From: Crocosphaera sp. UHCC 0190
GTDB lineage: Bacteria; Cyanobacteriota; Cyanobacteriia; Cyanobacteriales; Microcystaceae
DNA length: 63,732 nucleotides
Direction: 5' to 3'
Assembly (NCBI RefSeq): GCF_034932065.1
Contig: NZ_JAYGHP010000018.1
Coordinates: 1-63,732 of the forward strand
A program made the position numbers and the translations under genes. Of the stretch, positions 46,683 to 56,214 are shown piece by piece. Position 1 is the stretch's first letter. Each line of letters opens with the position of its first letter. The notes under the pieces were generated by a model. That model was given only the letters and a program-made list of their open reading frames with translations. It was not told the DNA's origin and searched no databases.

Positions 46683-49577
46683 ATGGTTAACTTACAAAGT
46701 CCCCCTACGATTGAAGTCGGGAAAGTCAGTCTTTCTGATTTTCATGCTAAGTTGTATGCTCATGAACTATTAAAACGCTATCCTTCCGACAATATAGAAC
46801 GTTTTACAGTGGCCTTACTCGATTCTAAGGTTGATTTGAACCCTCACCAGATTGATGCGGCCTTATTTGCTTTTCGTTCTCCTTTATCGAAAGGGGCAAT
46901 TTTAGCTGATGAAGTCGGGTTAGGGAAGACGGTTGAAGCAGGAATCGTTCTTTCTCAGAAATGGGCAGAACGAAAGCGGAAAATCTTGCTTATTTTGCCC
47001 TCTAGTCTCAGAAAACAGTGGCATCAAGAGTTACAGGATAAGTTTTATCTCCCGTCGCAAATTATTGAATCTCGTAGCTTTAATCAGGCAATTAAGCAGG
47101 GTAAACAAAATCCTTTTGAACAGAATGAAATTGTTATCTGTTCCTATTATTTTGCGCGAAATAAAGCGAAATATGTGCAAGCGGTAAAATGGGATTTAGT
47201 TGTAATTGATGAAGCCCATCGCTTAAGAAATGTTTACAAGAGTGGCAATAAAATCGCCCTAAAACTTAAGGAAATCCTAGCAGATGTTCCCAAATTGCTT
47301 TTAACTGCCACACCGTTACAAAATTCTCTCTTAGAATTGTATGGTTTAGTCAGTTTTATTGATGAGCATACTTTTGGCGATTTAAAAAGTTTTCGCTCTC
47401 AATTTGCCCGTTTAACCTCTGATGATAGTTTTGAAGACTTAAAACAGCGATTACAACCAATTTGTAAGCGAACGTTACGGCGACAAGTTTTAGAATATAT
47501 TCGCTACACCCAGAGAAAAGCCCATACTCAGGAATTTACCCCGTCAGAGGAAGAAGATACTCTTTATGAGTTGGTTTCTGACTATTTAAGAAAGCCTAAT
47601 CTCGAAGCCTTACCTTCAAGTCAGCGTTCTTTGATGACCTTAGTATTACGAAAATTGCTGGCTTCATCAACCTTTGCCATTGCAGGGGCATTGGAAGCCT
47701 TGGCGAATAAACTAGAAAAACGACTAAGAGAAGATGATAAGTTAAAAACAGAGGGGAATGACCTTGAAATTGAGGAAGATTTTGAGCATTACAGTGAATT
47801 AGCCGATGAATTAGAGGTTGATGAGGAAGAAGATACTGAACCCCTTACACCAGAGGAGAGAAAAGCCATTGAAGCAGAAATCAGTGAATTACGCTGTTTC
47901 TATGAACTGGCGATGAGTATCACAGAAAATGCCAAGGGAAAAGCATTATTACAAGCATTAGAATATGGTTTTCTCATGGCGACAGAATTAGGAGGGGCAG
48001 AAAAAGCGATTATTTTTACGGAATCTCGACGCACTCAGAATTATCTTTTGAATTTACTCACAGAAGCTAGTTATGAGGATGAGATTGTGTTGTTTAATGG
48101 CTCGAATAATGACCCAAAATCACGTCAAATTTATAGTGATTGGAAAAGCCACTATGCCAATACAGATAGGGTAACAGGTTCACAAACGGCAGATACTCGT
48201 GCTGCTATTGTTGACTATTTTCGAGATAAGGCTAAAATTATGATTGCTACTGAAGCAGCAGCAGAGGGGATAAACCTTCAATTCTGCTCATTAGTAGTTA
48301 ATTATGACTTACCCTGGAATCCTCAACGGATAGAACAACGGATTGGGCGATGTCATCGTTACGGCCAACAGCATGATGTAGTGGTGGTGAACTTTCTTAA
48401 CCGCAATAATGCAGCCGACCAACGGGTATATGAGTTATTATCAGAAAAATTTAAGCTATTTAATGGAGTTTTCGGGGTAAGTGATGAGGTTTTAGGCACA
48501 ATTGAGTCTGGGGTAGATTTTGAGAAGCGTATTGTTGATATTTACCAAACCTGTCGGACTCCAGAGGAGATTCAACAATCTTTTGATGAATTACAAGCCG
48601 AACTCAGTGGGGAAATTGACGAAAAATTACAAAAAACCCGTCAAAAACTCTTTGAAAATTTTGATGCAGAGGTAGCAGAAAAACTCAATGTCTATAAACT
48701 AGAAGCTACTAAATCTCTTAATCGCTATGAAGCGTTATTATGGGATACCACTTGTCACATTTTGGCAGAAAGAGCCGAATTTAATCTAGAAAATCTGAGT
48801 TTTTATCTCCATAATTCTCCTAATACGCAGATTTCAACGGGACTTTATACCCTTAATCGTCAGGCAGACACAGGACATCACTATCGTCTCCAGCATCCTT
48901 TGGCTCAGTGGGTACTAGCACAGTCCCGAAACAAAAGTTTACCTCCGGCAGAACTGGTTTTTGATTATTCTAGTTATCGGGGTAATATTGCTGTTCTTGA
49001 GCCATTGGTTGGTCAATCAGGAACCCTCATGGCCAGTCGTTTTTCGATTGAGTCAATGGACGCTGAAGATCATTTAATTGTGGCTGCAATCACTCAAAAT
49101 GGACAAGAATTAGAGCCTGAACAAGCTAGGCGATTATTTAATCTTTCGGCAGAGGTGATACCCACAGATGAAATTTTAAAGGAGGGGGTAGAGATTGCTT
49201 TAGAACGGCAGAAAAAAGCTATCTTAGCTGATATTTCCGAGCGAAATGCCATTTTCTTTGAGGAGGAGATGGAAAAGCTCAATCGTTGGGCAGAAGACAG
49301 GCGTAAAACCCTAAAAAGTACCCTGAAAGATTATGATGATGAGATTGCTATTCTCAAAAAACAAGCCCGAATCGCGCCTAATTTACCTGAAAAGTTAGGG
49401 ATTCAGAAGAAAATCCGTAATTTAGATAAAAAACGGGATGAGGCATGGCGAGAATATGATGAGGCATCCCGTGAGGTAGAACGGCAAAAGGACAGGCTAA
49501 TTGAGGAGGTAGAAGGTCGTTTAGAGCAGAAAATTGAGGAAGAACTACTTTTTACTATCCGTTGGAGGCTAATTTGA
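46683..49577 (+). CDS. SNF2/HepA-type helicase of the type III-like R-M operon
   Basis: 964 residues. ADEVGLGKTVEAGIVLSQ (~75-92), LVVIDEAHRLRN (~172-183), LLTATPLQNS, and NYDLPWNPQRIEQRIGRCHRYGQ-type motif VI (~540-563) are intact; an acidic insert (EEDTEPLTPEERKAIEAEIS) lies between the lobes and the C-terminus is a long coiled coil. Similar to DISARM DrmD and RapA-like ATPases. It lies upstream of a Mod/Res pair on the same strand, and probably assists restriction. Confidence 0.8.
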   Translation: MVNLQSPPTIEVGKVSLSDFHAKLYAHELLKRYPSDNIERFTVALLDSKVDLNPHQIDAALFAFRSPLSKGAILADEVGLGKTVEAGIVLSQKWAERKRKILLILPSSLRKQWHQELQDKFYLPSQIIESRSFNQAIKQGKQNPFEQNEIVICSYYFARNKAKYVQAVKWDLVVIDEAHRLRNVYKSGNKIALKLKEILADVPKLLLTATPLQNSLLELYGLVSFIDEHTFGDLKSFRSQFARLTSDDSFEDLKQRLQPICKRTLRRQVLEYIRYTQRKAHTQEFTPSEEEDTLYELVSDYLRKPNLEALPSSQRSLMTLVLRKLLASSTFAIAGALEALANKLEKRLREDDKLKTEGNDLEIEEDFEHYSELADELEVDEEEDTEPLTPEERKAIEAEISELRCFYELAMSITENAKGKALLQALEYGFLMATELGGAEKAIIFTESRRTQNYLLNLLTEASYEDEIVLFNGSNNDPKSRQIYSDWKSHYANTDRVTGSQTADTRAAIVDYFRDKAKIMIATEAAAEGINLQFCSLVVNYDLPWNPQRIEQRIGRCHRYGQQHDVVVVNFLNRNNAADQRVYELLSEKFKLFNGVFGVSDEVLGTIESGVDFEKRIVDIYQTCRTPEEIQQSFDELQAELSGEIDEKLQKTRQKLFENFDAEVAEKLNVYKLEATKSLNRYEALLWDTTCHILAERAEFNLENLSFYLHNSPNTQISTGLYTLNRQADTGHHYRLQHPLAQWVLAQSRNKSLPPAELVFDYSSYRGNIAVLEPLVGQSGTLMASRFSIESMDAEDHLIVAAITQNGQELEPEQARRLFNLSAEVIPTDEILKEGVEIALERQKKAILADISERNAIFFEEEMEKLNRWAEDRRKTLKSTLKDYDDEIAILKKQARIAPNLPEKLGIQKKIRNLDKKRDEAWREYDEASREVERQKDRLIEEVEGRLEQKIEEELLFTIRWRLI

Positions 49578-49615
49578 CACAATAACTGTATATAATTTTT
49601 ATCAGAGGTGACAGG

Positions 49616-49846
49616 ATGACCCTAGAACAATTACTATTAGATAAACTAAAGCAATTGCCAATAGATAAACAACAAGAATTATTAGATTTTGCTGACTTTT
49701 TATCGGAAAAATCAAGAGGTCAACCTACTTTAACCAGTATTAGGGGACTTTGTGCTGACTTAAAAGTTGATATTACTGAAGAAGAAATACAGGAAACTCG
49801 ACAGGAAATGTGGTCTAATTTTCCGAGAGAGGAGTTATTATCATGA
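49616..49846 (+). CDS. DUF2281-like antitoxin
   Basis: 76 residues. LLLDKLKQLPIDKQQELLDF followed by ADFLSEKS is the common N-terminal pattern of DUF2281-type antitoxins. AGAGGTGACAGG precedes the ATG. Its stop overlaps the PIN gene start by 4 bp. Confidence 0.75.
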   Translation: MTLEQLLLDKLKQLPIDKQQELLDFADFLSEKSRGQPTLTSIRGLCADLKVDITEEEIQETRQEMWSNFPREELLS

Positions 49847-50247
49847 CAGGTATTGTCATTGATACCCATGTTTTGATTTGGTATGTATTTGACATAAATC
49901 GGCTATCGGATAAGGCTTTAACTCGGTTAGATAATGCTGTTAATAATAATGAGTTGATGTATCTTTCTGCTATTTCTTTAATTGAGATTATTTATCTAGT
50001 AGAAAAAGGAAGGATTGCTGATGAAGTGTTAACTAGAGTGTTGAAAGCGATTGAAAGTTCTAAGAGCAATCTTTTTCTTGTTCCTTTGGATAAAAATATT
50101 GCTCTAACCCTTCAAGAAATCGATAGAATTATTGTCCCTGAAATGCCTGATAGAATTATTGCTGCTACTGCTTTATATTTACAGTTACCCTTGATTACTC
50201 GTGATTTAAAAATCCAGGCTTTATCTAATATTCAAGTGATTTGGTAA
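49843..50247 (+). CDS. PIN-domain toxin (VapC type)
   Basis: 134 residues. VIDTHVLIWYVF (Asp at ~7), SAISLIEIIYLVEKG (Glu), PDRIIAATALYLQLPLITRD (final acidic positions) match type II PIN toxins. Overlaps its antitoxin by ATGA. The pair sits between the SNF2 helicase and Mod genes. Confidence 0.8.
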   Translation: MTGIVIDTHVLIWYVFDINRLSDKALTRLDNAVNNNELMYLSAISLIEIIYLVEKGRIADEVLTRVLKAIESSKSNLFLVPLDKNIALTLQEIDRIIVPEMPDRIIAATALYLQLPLITRDLKIQALSNIQVIW

Positions 50248-50263
50248 ACTAAGAGAAACATCT

Positions 50264-52345
50264 ATGACAACTAACCCGAAAACCCCTGAAGCATTCGATT
50301 TATCGAGTATGGATATGGCGGAAGCTAATCGTGCTAAGTTAAAGGCATTATTTCCTTCTGTTTTTACAGAAACTTATAATAAAAATGAGGAGTTAATTGA
50401 GTCTATTGATTTTGAAAAGTTAAAGGCAGAATTAGGAACGTTTAGTGATATTTTTGAGAGTCGGAAAGAACGTTATGGCATGGAATGGCCGGGGAAAAAG
50501 GAGGCTTTACGGTTAATTCAACAGCCTAGTTATGCCACTTTAAAACCTTGTCGGGATGAGTCGGTTAATTTTGATTCTACAGAGAATTTATTTATTGAAG
50601 GGGATAATTTAGAGGTTTTAAAACTTCTACAAAAGTCCTATTATGGCAAGGTGAAAATGATTTATATTGACCCTCCTTATAATACGGGGAAGGAGTTTAT
50701 TTATCCAGATGATTATAAGGATAGTTTAGAGAATTATTTGGCTTATGCAGGGTTAATTGATGATGAGGGGAAAAAGTTTTCAACGAATACCGCAAATGAG
50801 GGACGCTTTCATACGAAATGGCTCAATATGATGTATCCTCGCCTTTATTTAGCAAGGAATTTATTACGGGAAGATGGGGTTATTTTTATTAGTATTAACG
50901 AGGCTGAAGTCTCATCGTTAAAATTATTATTAAATCAAGTATTTGGGGAAGAAAACTTTGTATCTCAAATTATTTGGCAACGTTCAAAAAAGGGAGATGC
51001 AAAATTAATAGCGAATATACATGAATATATTTTAGTTTATGTTAAAAATTATCAATCAGTATTAGAAAAAGGTGTCTGGAGGAAACGGAAAGAAGGTGTA
51101 GATCAAGTTCTATCTTATTATAAAAATCTTAAAAACAAATTCAATAATGAACATGAAACCATTAGAAAATATATGAGAGACTGGTATTCTAATCTAAACG
51201 AAAATGATCCTAGAAACACACACAAACACTATAATTTTTCAGATGATAGAGGATTATACTTTGCAGCCGATTTTGCAGGGCCAGATGATGGTAGAAAAAA
51301 CCGACCAAGATATGATATTTTTCATCCCGTCACTGGAAAATCTTGCAAAAAACCTTCAACTGGATGGAGATGGGATGAAGAAAAAACTAAATGGGCGTTA
51401 GAGCAAAATCCGCCAAGAATTCATTTTGGAGTTGATGAAACGACCATCCCTAATCGTAAAGTTTATTTAGATGAAACAAGTTTTGAGCCATTTTCTTCAG
51501 TATTTTATGCAGATGGCCGTTCAGCAACACTTGAAGTTGAAAGTTTGGTAGGGAAAGGAGTTTTTAGCTTTCCTAAAAATAAGGAAATTTTAATAGAATT
51601 AATTTCTCTTGTTTGTAACAGTCAAGATATTATTTTAGACTTCTTCTCAGGTTCATGTAGCACTGCACACGCCGTTTTAGACCTCAATAAAGAAGACGGA
51701 GGCAACCGTAAATTTATTATGGTACAACTTCCCGAACCCTGTGAAGAAACCTCAGAAGCAAAAAAAGCAGGTTATGATACCATTGCCGATATTGGCAAAG
51801 AAAGAATCCGTAGAGTCATCCAAAAAATTCAAAGCGAACTTGACCAAAAAGAACAAGAAAATCAAAGTAAAATCCCTGAATTAAGAGACGAAATACCGCA
51901 ACTAGACTTAGGGTTTAAAGTCCTCAAACTCAACGCCTCTAACTTCAATACTTGGCAAGGAAATGACCCAGAAATTGAAGAAGGAGAACTCATTAAACAA
52001 CTCGAATTACATATAGACTATATTAAACCTACCGCTACCCAAGAAGATATTTTATATGAATTATTGCTTAAATCTGGCTTTATGCCTACCGAAAAAGTAG
52101 AAACCCTAACCCTTGCTAATAAAACCGTTTATTCCATCTCAGACGGTGCATTACTTATTTGCTTAGAAGATGAAATTACCCGTAACTTAATTGATGCGAT
52201 CGCCCAAAAAGAACCCTTACAATTTATCTGTCTTGACCAGGGATTTCAAAGAAATGACCAACTAAAAGCCAATGCAGTGCAAACCTTTAATGCACATAAC
52301 CAAGGCAAAGATACCCATCAACAAATTCTATTCCGTACTGTTTAA
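50264..52345 (+). CDS. mod: Type III-like Mod DNA methyltransferase
   Basis: 693 residues. Motif IV DPPYNTGKEF at ~136-145 precedes the SAM-binding motif DFFSGSCSTAHAVL near ~460, the order of beta-class N6-adenine/N4-cytosine methyltransferases such as type III Mod. The SAM loop reads FSGSCST instead of the usual FxGSGTT. The central ~300 residues form the target recognition region and the C-terminal 150 the coupling region. Should methylate host DNA against the Res subunit. Confidence 0.85.
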   Translation: MTTNPKTPEAFDLSSMDMAEANRAKLKALFPSVFTETYNKNEELIESIDFEKLKAELGTFSDIFESRKERYGMEWPGKKEALRLIQQPSYATLKPCRDESVNFDSTENLFIEGDNLEVLKLLQKSYYGKVKMIYIDPPYNTGKEFIYPDDYKDSLENYLAYAGLIDDEGKKFSTNTANEGRFHTKWLNMMYPRLYLARNLLREDGVIFISINEAEVSSLKLLLNQVFGEENFVSQIIWQRSKKGDAKLIANIHEYILVYVKNYQSVLEKGVWRKRKEGVDQVLSYYKNLKNKFNNEHETIRKYMRDWYSNLNENDPRNTHKHYNFSDDRGLYFAADFAGPDDGRKNRPRYDIFHPVTGKSCKKPSTGWRWDEEKTKWALEQNPPRIHFGVDETTIPNRKVYLDETSFEPFSSVFYADGRSATLEVESLVGKGVFSFPKNKEILIELISLVCNSQDIILDFFSGSCSTAHAVLDLNKEDGGNRKFIMVQLPEPCEETSEAKKAGYDTIADIGKERIRRVIQKIQSELDQKEQENQSKIPELRDEIPQLDLGFKVLKLNASNFNTWQGNDPEIEEGELIKQLELHIDYIKPTATQEDILYELLLKSGFMPTEKVETLTLANKTVYSISDGALLICLEDEITRNLIDAIAQKEPLQFICLDQGFQRNDQLKANAVQTFNAHNQGKDTHQQILFRTV

Positions 52346-52440
52346 GTCATTGCGAGGTACAAAGCTATCTAAGATTGCTTAATTATCGTTCGCAATGACA
52401 GAATAAAAAAGGCTCGCAATGACATAATAATAATATTACA
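52346..52440. repeat. Interspersed repeat with gtcattgcgag / cgcaatgac ends
   Basis: Contains agtcattgcgaggtacaaag, aagattgctt, and repeated cgcaatgaca. A degenerate relative at 52937-53010 lies on the other side of hicAB. Confidence 0.55.
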
Positions 52441-52680
52441 ATGGGTAAGCTCGAAAAATTAATTGAATTATTCCTTAGAAAACCTCCCGAAGTCAAATTT
52501 GATGAGGTACGCTATTTACTAGAAGCCTTTGGGTTTGAAGAAAAACGAGTAAAAGGAAGTCATCATATTTTTCGACATCCTGACAAAAGACAAATTACCA
52601 TTCCTCTCAAGGGAGGCCAAAAAGTCAAAGGCATTTATGTCCAAAAAATTCTTGATTTATTAAACTTAGAGAATAGTTAA
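52441..52680 (+). CDS. hicA: HicA-type mRNA interferase toxin
   Basis: 79 residues. VRYLLEAFGFEEKRVKGSHH, then IFRHPDKRQITIPLKGGQKV, is the double-stranded RNA-binding-like HicA fold with the catalytic His (GSHHIF). Slightly longer than usual N-terminally. Confidence 0.85.
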   Translation: MGKLEKLIELFLRKPPEVKFDEVRYLLEAFGFEEKRVKGSHHIFRHPDKRQITIPLKGGQKVKGIYVQKILDLLNLENS

Positions 52681-52681
52681 A

Positions 52682-52936
52682 ATGACACCCATAACCAACT
52701 CATCAGTTAACAGTCAATCTTTGGATTATTATCTCAATTTACCCTATCCCATTACCCTATATCCCGCATCCGAAGGGGGATATGTTGCAGAAATTAAAGA
52801 TTTACAGGGATGTCTAACCCAAGGTGAAACCTTAGAAGAAACCATTAACAATATTAATGAAGCTAAAGCATTATGGTTAGAAACCGCTTATGATGAAGGA
52901 GATCAAATTCCCTTACCAAGTCACACTGAATTATAA
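52682..52936 (+). CDS. hicB: HicB-type antitoxin
   Basis: 84 residues. LPYPITLYPASEGGYVAEIK, then DLQGCLTQGETLEETINNI, is the HicB RNase H-like fold. No RHH domain follows, so this is the short form. Starts 1 bp after the hicA stop. Confidence 0.85.
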   Translation: MTPITNSSVNSQSLDYYLNLPYPITLYPASEGGYVAEIKDLQGCLTQGETLEETINNINEAKALWLETAYDEGDQIPLPSHTEL

Positions 52937-53010
52937 ATGGAATAGTAACCATCTTAATCCCTTTAAGATTGCTTCACCATCGTTTACAATGACAAAATAA
53001 TAAAGGAATC
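52937..53010. repeat. Interspersed repeat, relative of 52346-52440
   Basis: Contains ttaagattgcttcaccatcg and acaatgacaaaataataaag, similar to the copy before hicA. Confidence 0.45.
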
Positions 53011-53020
53011 CTCATCACCG

Positions 53021-56000
53021 ATGAAACTCCAATTTGAATCAAACCTAGACTATCAACGAGATGCTATAAATGCCGTCATTGACTTATTTGAAGGCTTTCC
53101 ACAACTTTCAAAGCAAAATGGTTTTGATATCTTTAATAATGCGGAACAATTAACCCTTGATATCCCAGAAGCTCAACCCAAAACGAAACAACTTTCTTTT
53201 AATTTAGAAGAATTAAAAGACCTAGTTATTAGTAATCCATCATTTCTTGATTGGAATAACCGCGAACAACTATTAACCAATCTTCACAAAATTCAAGAAG
53301 AAAACTTTATCAAAAAATCTAACTTCATTATTGAACCTGATGACGGTTATTTCTTTCCTAATTTTTCCGTTGAAATGGAAACAGGAACAGGCAAAACTTA
53401 TGTGTATTTAAGAACAATTTTTGAACTTAATCGAAAATATGGGTTAAAAAAGTTTATTATTGTTGTTCCTTCTGTTGCTATTCGAGAAGGGGTTTTATCG
53501 TCTATTAAGCTTATGAGAGAACACTTTAATGGACTCTATGATAACGTTCCCTTTGACCACTTTGTATATAATTCTAAAGACCTCTCTAAAGTGCGCCAAT
53601 TTGCTGTTAATAATCAAATTCAGATTATGATTATTAATATCCAAGCCTTTCAAAAAGATAAAGGAGATATTGAAGATTATAACCAACTGAGTGAAGAAGA
53701 CCGCAAAAAACTAAATGTTATTCACCAAGAACAGGATAAAATGTCGGGAAGAAGACCCATTGAGTTTATTCAAGCATCCCGTCCTATTGTTATTATCGAT
53801 GAGCCTCAAAGTGTAGATAATACCTCTAAATCAAAACGAGCCATTAGTAACCTTAATCCTCTATTTTGTTTACGATATTCTGCAACTCATATTAATCCCT
53901 ATCGTTTACTTTATAAACTTGACCCCATTCGAGCTTATGACCTAAAATTGGTCAAACAAATTGAAGTCAGTTCTATTCAATCAGAAACAAACTTTAATCA
54001 AGGATTTATTCGTTTAGACGCTATTAGTTATCCTAAAAACTCTAAAACCCCTCAAGCAACTATTACGATTCATGATGATAATAGAGGGAAACCGAAAGAG
54101 AAAAAAATTAAAGTAAAACAAGGAATAGATATTAGTCAAAATACAAATCGAAGCGGTTATGATGGCTATATTGTTAGTAATATTTGTGCAGATAAAGGGG
54201 CTGAATATATAGAATTTAGTAATGGAAAATTTCTCGAACTAAAGCAAGAAATAGGAGGAATGGGAGAAGAAATCCTAAAAACCCAAATTTATCAAACGAT
54301 ACAAGAACATTTAAAGAAAGAGAAGCGATTTAAAAGTCAAGGAATTAAAGTTCTCTCCCTATTTTTTATTGATACCGTTGCCAATTATCGTTATTATGAT
54401 GATGAAGGTAATCCCCAAAAAGGTAAATTAGCCCAATGGTTTGAAGAATCCTATCAAGAATTAATTCAAAAACCACTTTATAAAGGATTAATTTCTTATC
54501 CCGTTGAACAACTTCATGATGGTTACTTTTCCGTTGATAAGAAACAAGGAAAAATTGTTAGTTTAAAAGATACGAAAGGCAATACTAAACCAGATGAAGA
54601 AACCTACGAATTAATTATGAGGGATAAAGAACGGTTATTATCAATAGATGAACCCTTACGCTTTATTTTTAGCCATTCTGCCCTCAAAGAAGGATGGGAT
54701 AACCCCAACGTTTTTCAAATTTGTACCCTCAGAGAAATTGGCACAGAGAGAGAACGTCGCCAAACATTAGGACGGGGTTTAAGACTTCCTGTTAATCAAG
54801 AAGGTGTTAGAATCTATGATGAGAATATTAATAAATTAACAGTAATAGCAAATGAATCTTTTGAAGACTATGCTGAAGGTTTACAAGCAGATATTGAACA
54901 AGCATTAGGCGATGGCTTCAAATTTGGACAAATTGATAAGATAGCTTTTGCCGGATTAATTGATGAAAATACTGACAATGTAATTGGACAAGAAAAATCA
55001 CAAGAAATATGGCAAACCTTAGTGAGTTATGATTATCTTGATAATGAAGGCAATGTAACCGATAAATTTAACCCTGAAGAAACAGGATTTAAACTTGAAT
55101 TACCCCCAGAACTAGAACCCATGCAAGGGGCTATTACTGATAAAATTCAACGTTATCTCTTTAAGAATCGTGTGGTTAACGCCAGAGAAAGAAGAACTCT
55201 AACTTATAATAAACGCATTGAACTGAATGAAGACTTTAAAACCCTCTGGGATAAAATAAAACAAAAAACCCGTTATTCTGTTGAATTTAAAACAGAAGAA
55301 CTGATTAAAAGAGCAGTAGAAAAGATCAGTAAAATGGCAACGATTGAAGCCATACAAATTACCAGTGAAAAAAGTAAAGTGCATATTAGAGAAGCAGGTG
55401 TAGAAAAAGGGGAAACTTTAGCAACTCAATCAAGAACTGTCCGACCTTTTAATGCTTTACCTGATATCTTAGAATCTCTGCAACAAGAAACCGAATTAAC
55501 TCGTTCGACCCTTGTTGAAATTCTAAAACAATCAAAACGCCTTAAAGAATTTACCCAAAACCCTCAAGTTTTTATGACAGAAACCGCTAAACTCATTAAT
55601 CGAGCCTTACGAGAAATGGTTGTTGACGGTATCAAATATGAACAACTTCAAGGACAAGTGTATGAAATGAGACTTTTTGAACAGCAAGAAATTCAGAGTT
55701 ACTTATCGAATTTATATGAGGTTCAAAGCCAAGATAACCGTACTCCTTATGATTACGTCCCATTTCAGTATTCAGTCGAGAAAGACATCGCCCAGAAGCT
55801 AGACACCAACGAAAACGTTAAATTCTTTTGTAAATTGCCCCGTTGGTTTGTTGTTCCTACCCCTTTGGGTGATTATAATCCTGATTGGGCGATTGTCTTA
55901 GAAGATGATGAAAAACTTTATCTTGTGCGAGAAACTAAAAGTACCCAAGATCGGGATAAACGTCGAAATGACGAAAACTTAAAAAGTGATTGTGGAAAAG

Positions 56001-56080
56001 TCCATTTTGATGCACTTGGCGTTGATTATAAGGTAGCAACCAATATTCAAGAGGTATTATCAAAATCTATTAAAACCTAA
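53021..56080 (+). CDS. res: Type III-like Res restriction subunit
   Basis: 1019 residues. Walker A METGTGKTY at ~119-127, VIIDEPQSVD (motif II) near 263, SATHINPYR (motif III), REIGTERERRQTLGRGLRLP (motif VI). The C-terminal endonuclease has NPDWAIVLEDD and LYLVRETKST (~952-972), i.e. PD ... E-x-K. All parts of a type III restriction enzyme are intact. Lies downstream of Mod and hicAB. Confidence 0.85.
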   Translation: MKLQFESNLDYQRDAINAVIDLFEGFPQLSKQNGFDIFNNAEQLTLDIPEAQPKTKQLSFNLEELKDLVISNPSFLDWNNREQLLTNLHKIQEENFIKKSNFIIEPDDGYFFPNFSVEMETGTGKTYVYLRTIFELNRKYGLKKFIIVVPSVAIREGVLSSIKLMREHFNGLYDNVPFDHFVYNSKDLSKVRQFAVNNQIQIMIINIQAFQKDKGDIEDYNQLSEEDRKKLNVIHQEQDKMSGRRPIEFIQASRPIVIIDEPQSVDNTSKSKRAISNLNPLFCLRYSATHINPYRLLYKLDPIRAYDLKLVKQIEVSSIQSETNFNQGFIRLDAISYPKNSKTPQATITIHDDNRGKPKEKKIKVKQGIDISQNTNRSGYDGYIVSNICADKGAEYIEFSNGKFLELKQEIGGMGEEILKTQIYQTIQEHLKKEKRFKSQGIKVLSLFFIDTVANYRYYDDEGNPQKGKLAQWFEESYQELIQKPLYKGLISYPVEQLHDGYFSVDKKQGKIVSLKDTKGNTKPDEETYELIMRDKERLLSIDEPLRFIFSHSALKEGWDNPNVFQICTLREIGTERERRQTLGRGLRLPVNQEGVRIYDENINKLTVIANESFEDYAEGLQADIEQALGDGFKFGQIDKIAFAGLIDENTDNVIGQEKSQEIWQTLVSYDYLDNEGNVTDKFNPEETGFKLELPPELEPMQGAITDKIQRYLFKNRVVNARERRTLTYNKRIELNEDFKTLWDKIKQKTRYSVEFKTEELIKRAVEKISKMATIEAIQITSEKSKVHIREAGVEKGETLATQSRTVRPFNALPDILESLQQETELTRSTLVEILKQSKRLKEFTQNPQVFMTETAKLINRALREMVVDGIKYEQLQGQVYEMRLFEQQEIQSYLSNLYEVQSQDNRTPYDYVPFQYSVEKDIAQKLDTNENVKFFCKLPRWFVVPTPLGDYNPDWAIVLEDDEKLYLVRETKSTQDRDKRRNDENLKSDCGKVHFDALGVDYKVATNIQEVLSKSIKT

Positions 56081-56214
56081 CTTAAGATAGGATAACAAGG
56101 GCTTAGTTAAGGATGATGTTTCATATAAAAGTCAAGCCACTCAGAGTTATAAAAATTATGGAAGAGTAAATGATAATTAATACAGTACCTTACCCTTATT
56201 ATGGTTTTTTATGG

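Noticed and set aside
46683-56080. DISARM system
   Set aside because: The SNF2 helicase and methyltransferase fit class 1 DISARM, but drmA/drmB/drmC are not present and a complete type III Res is.
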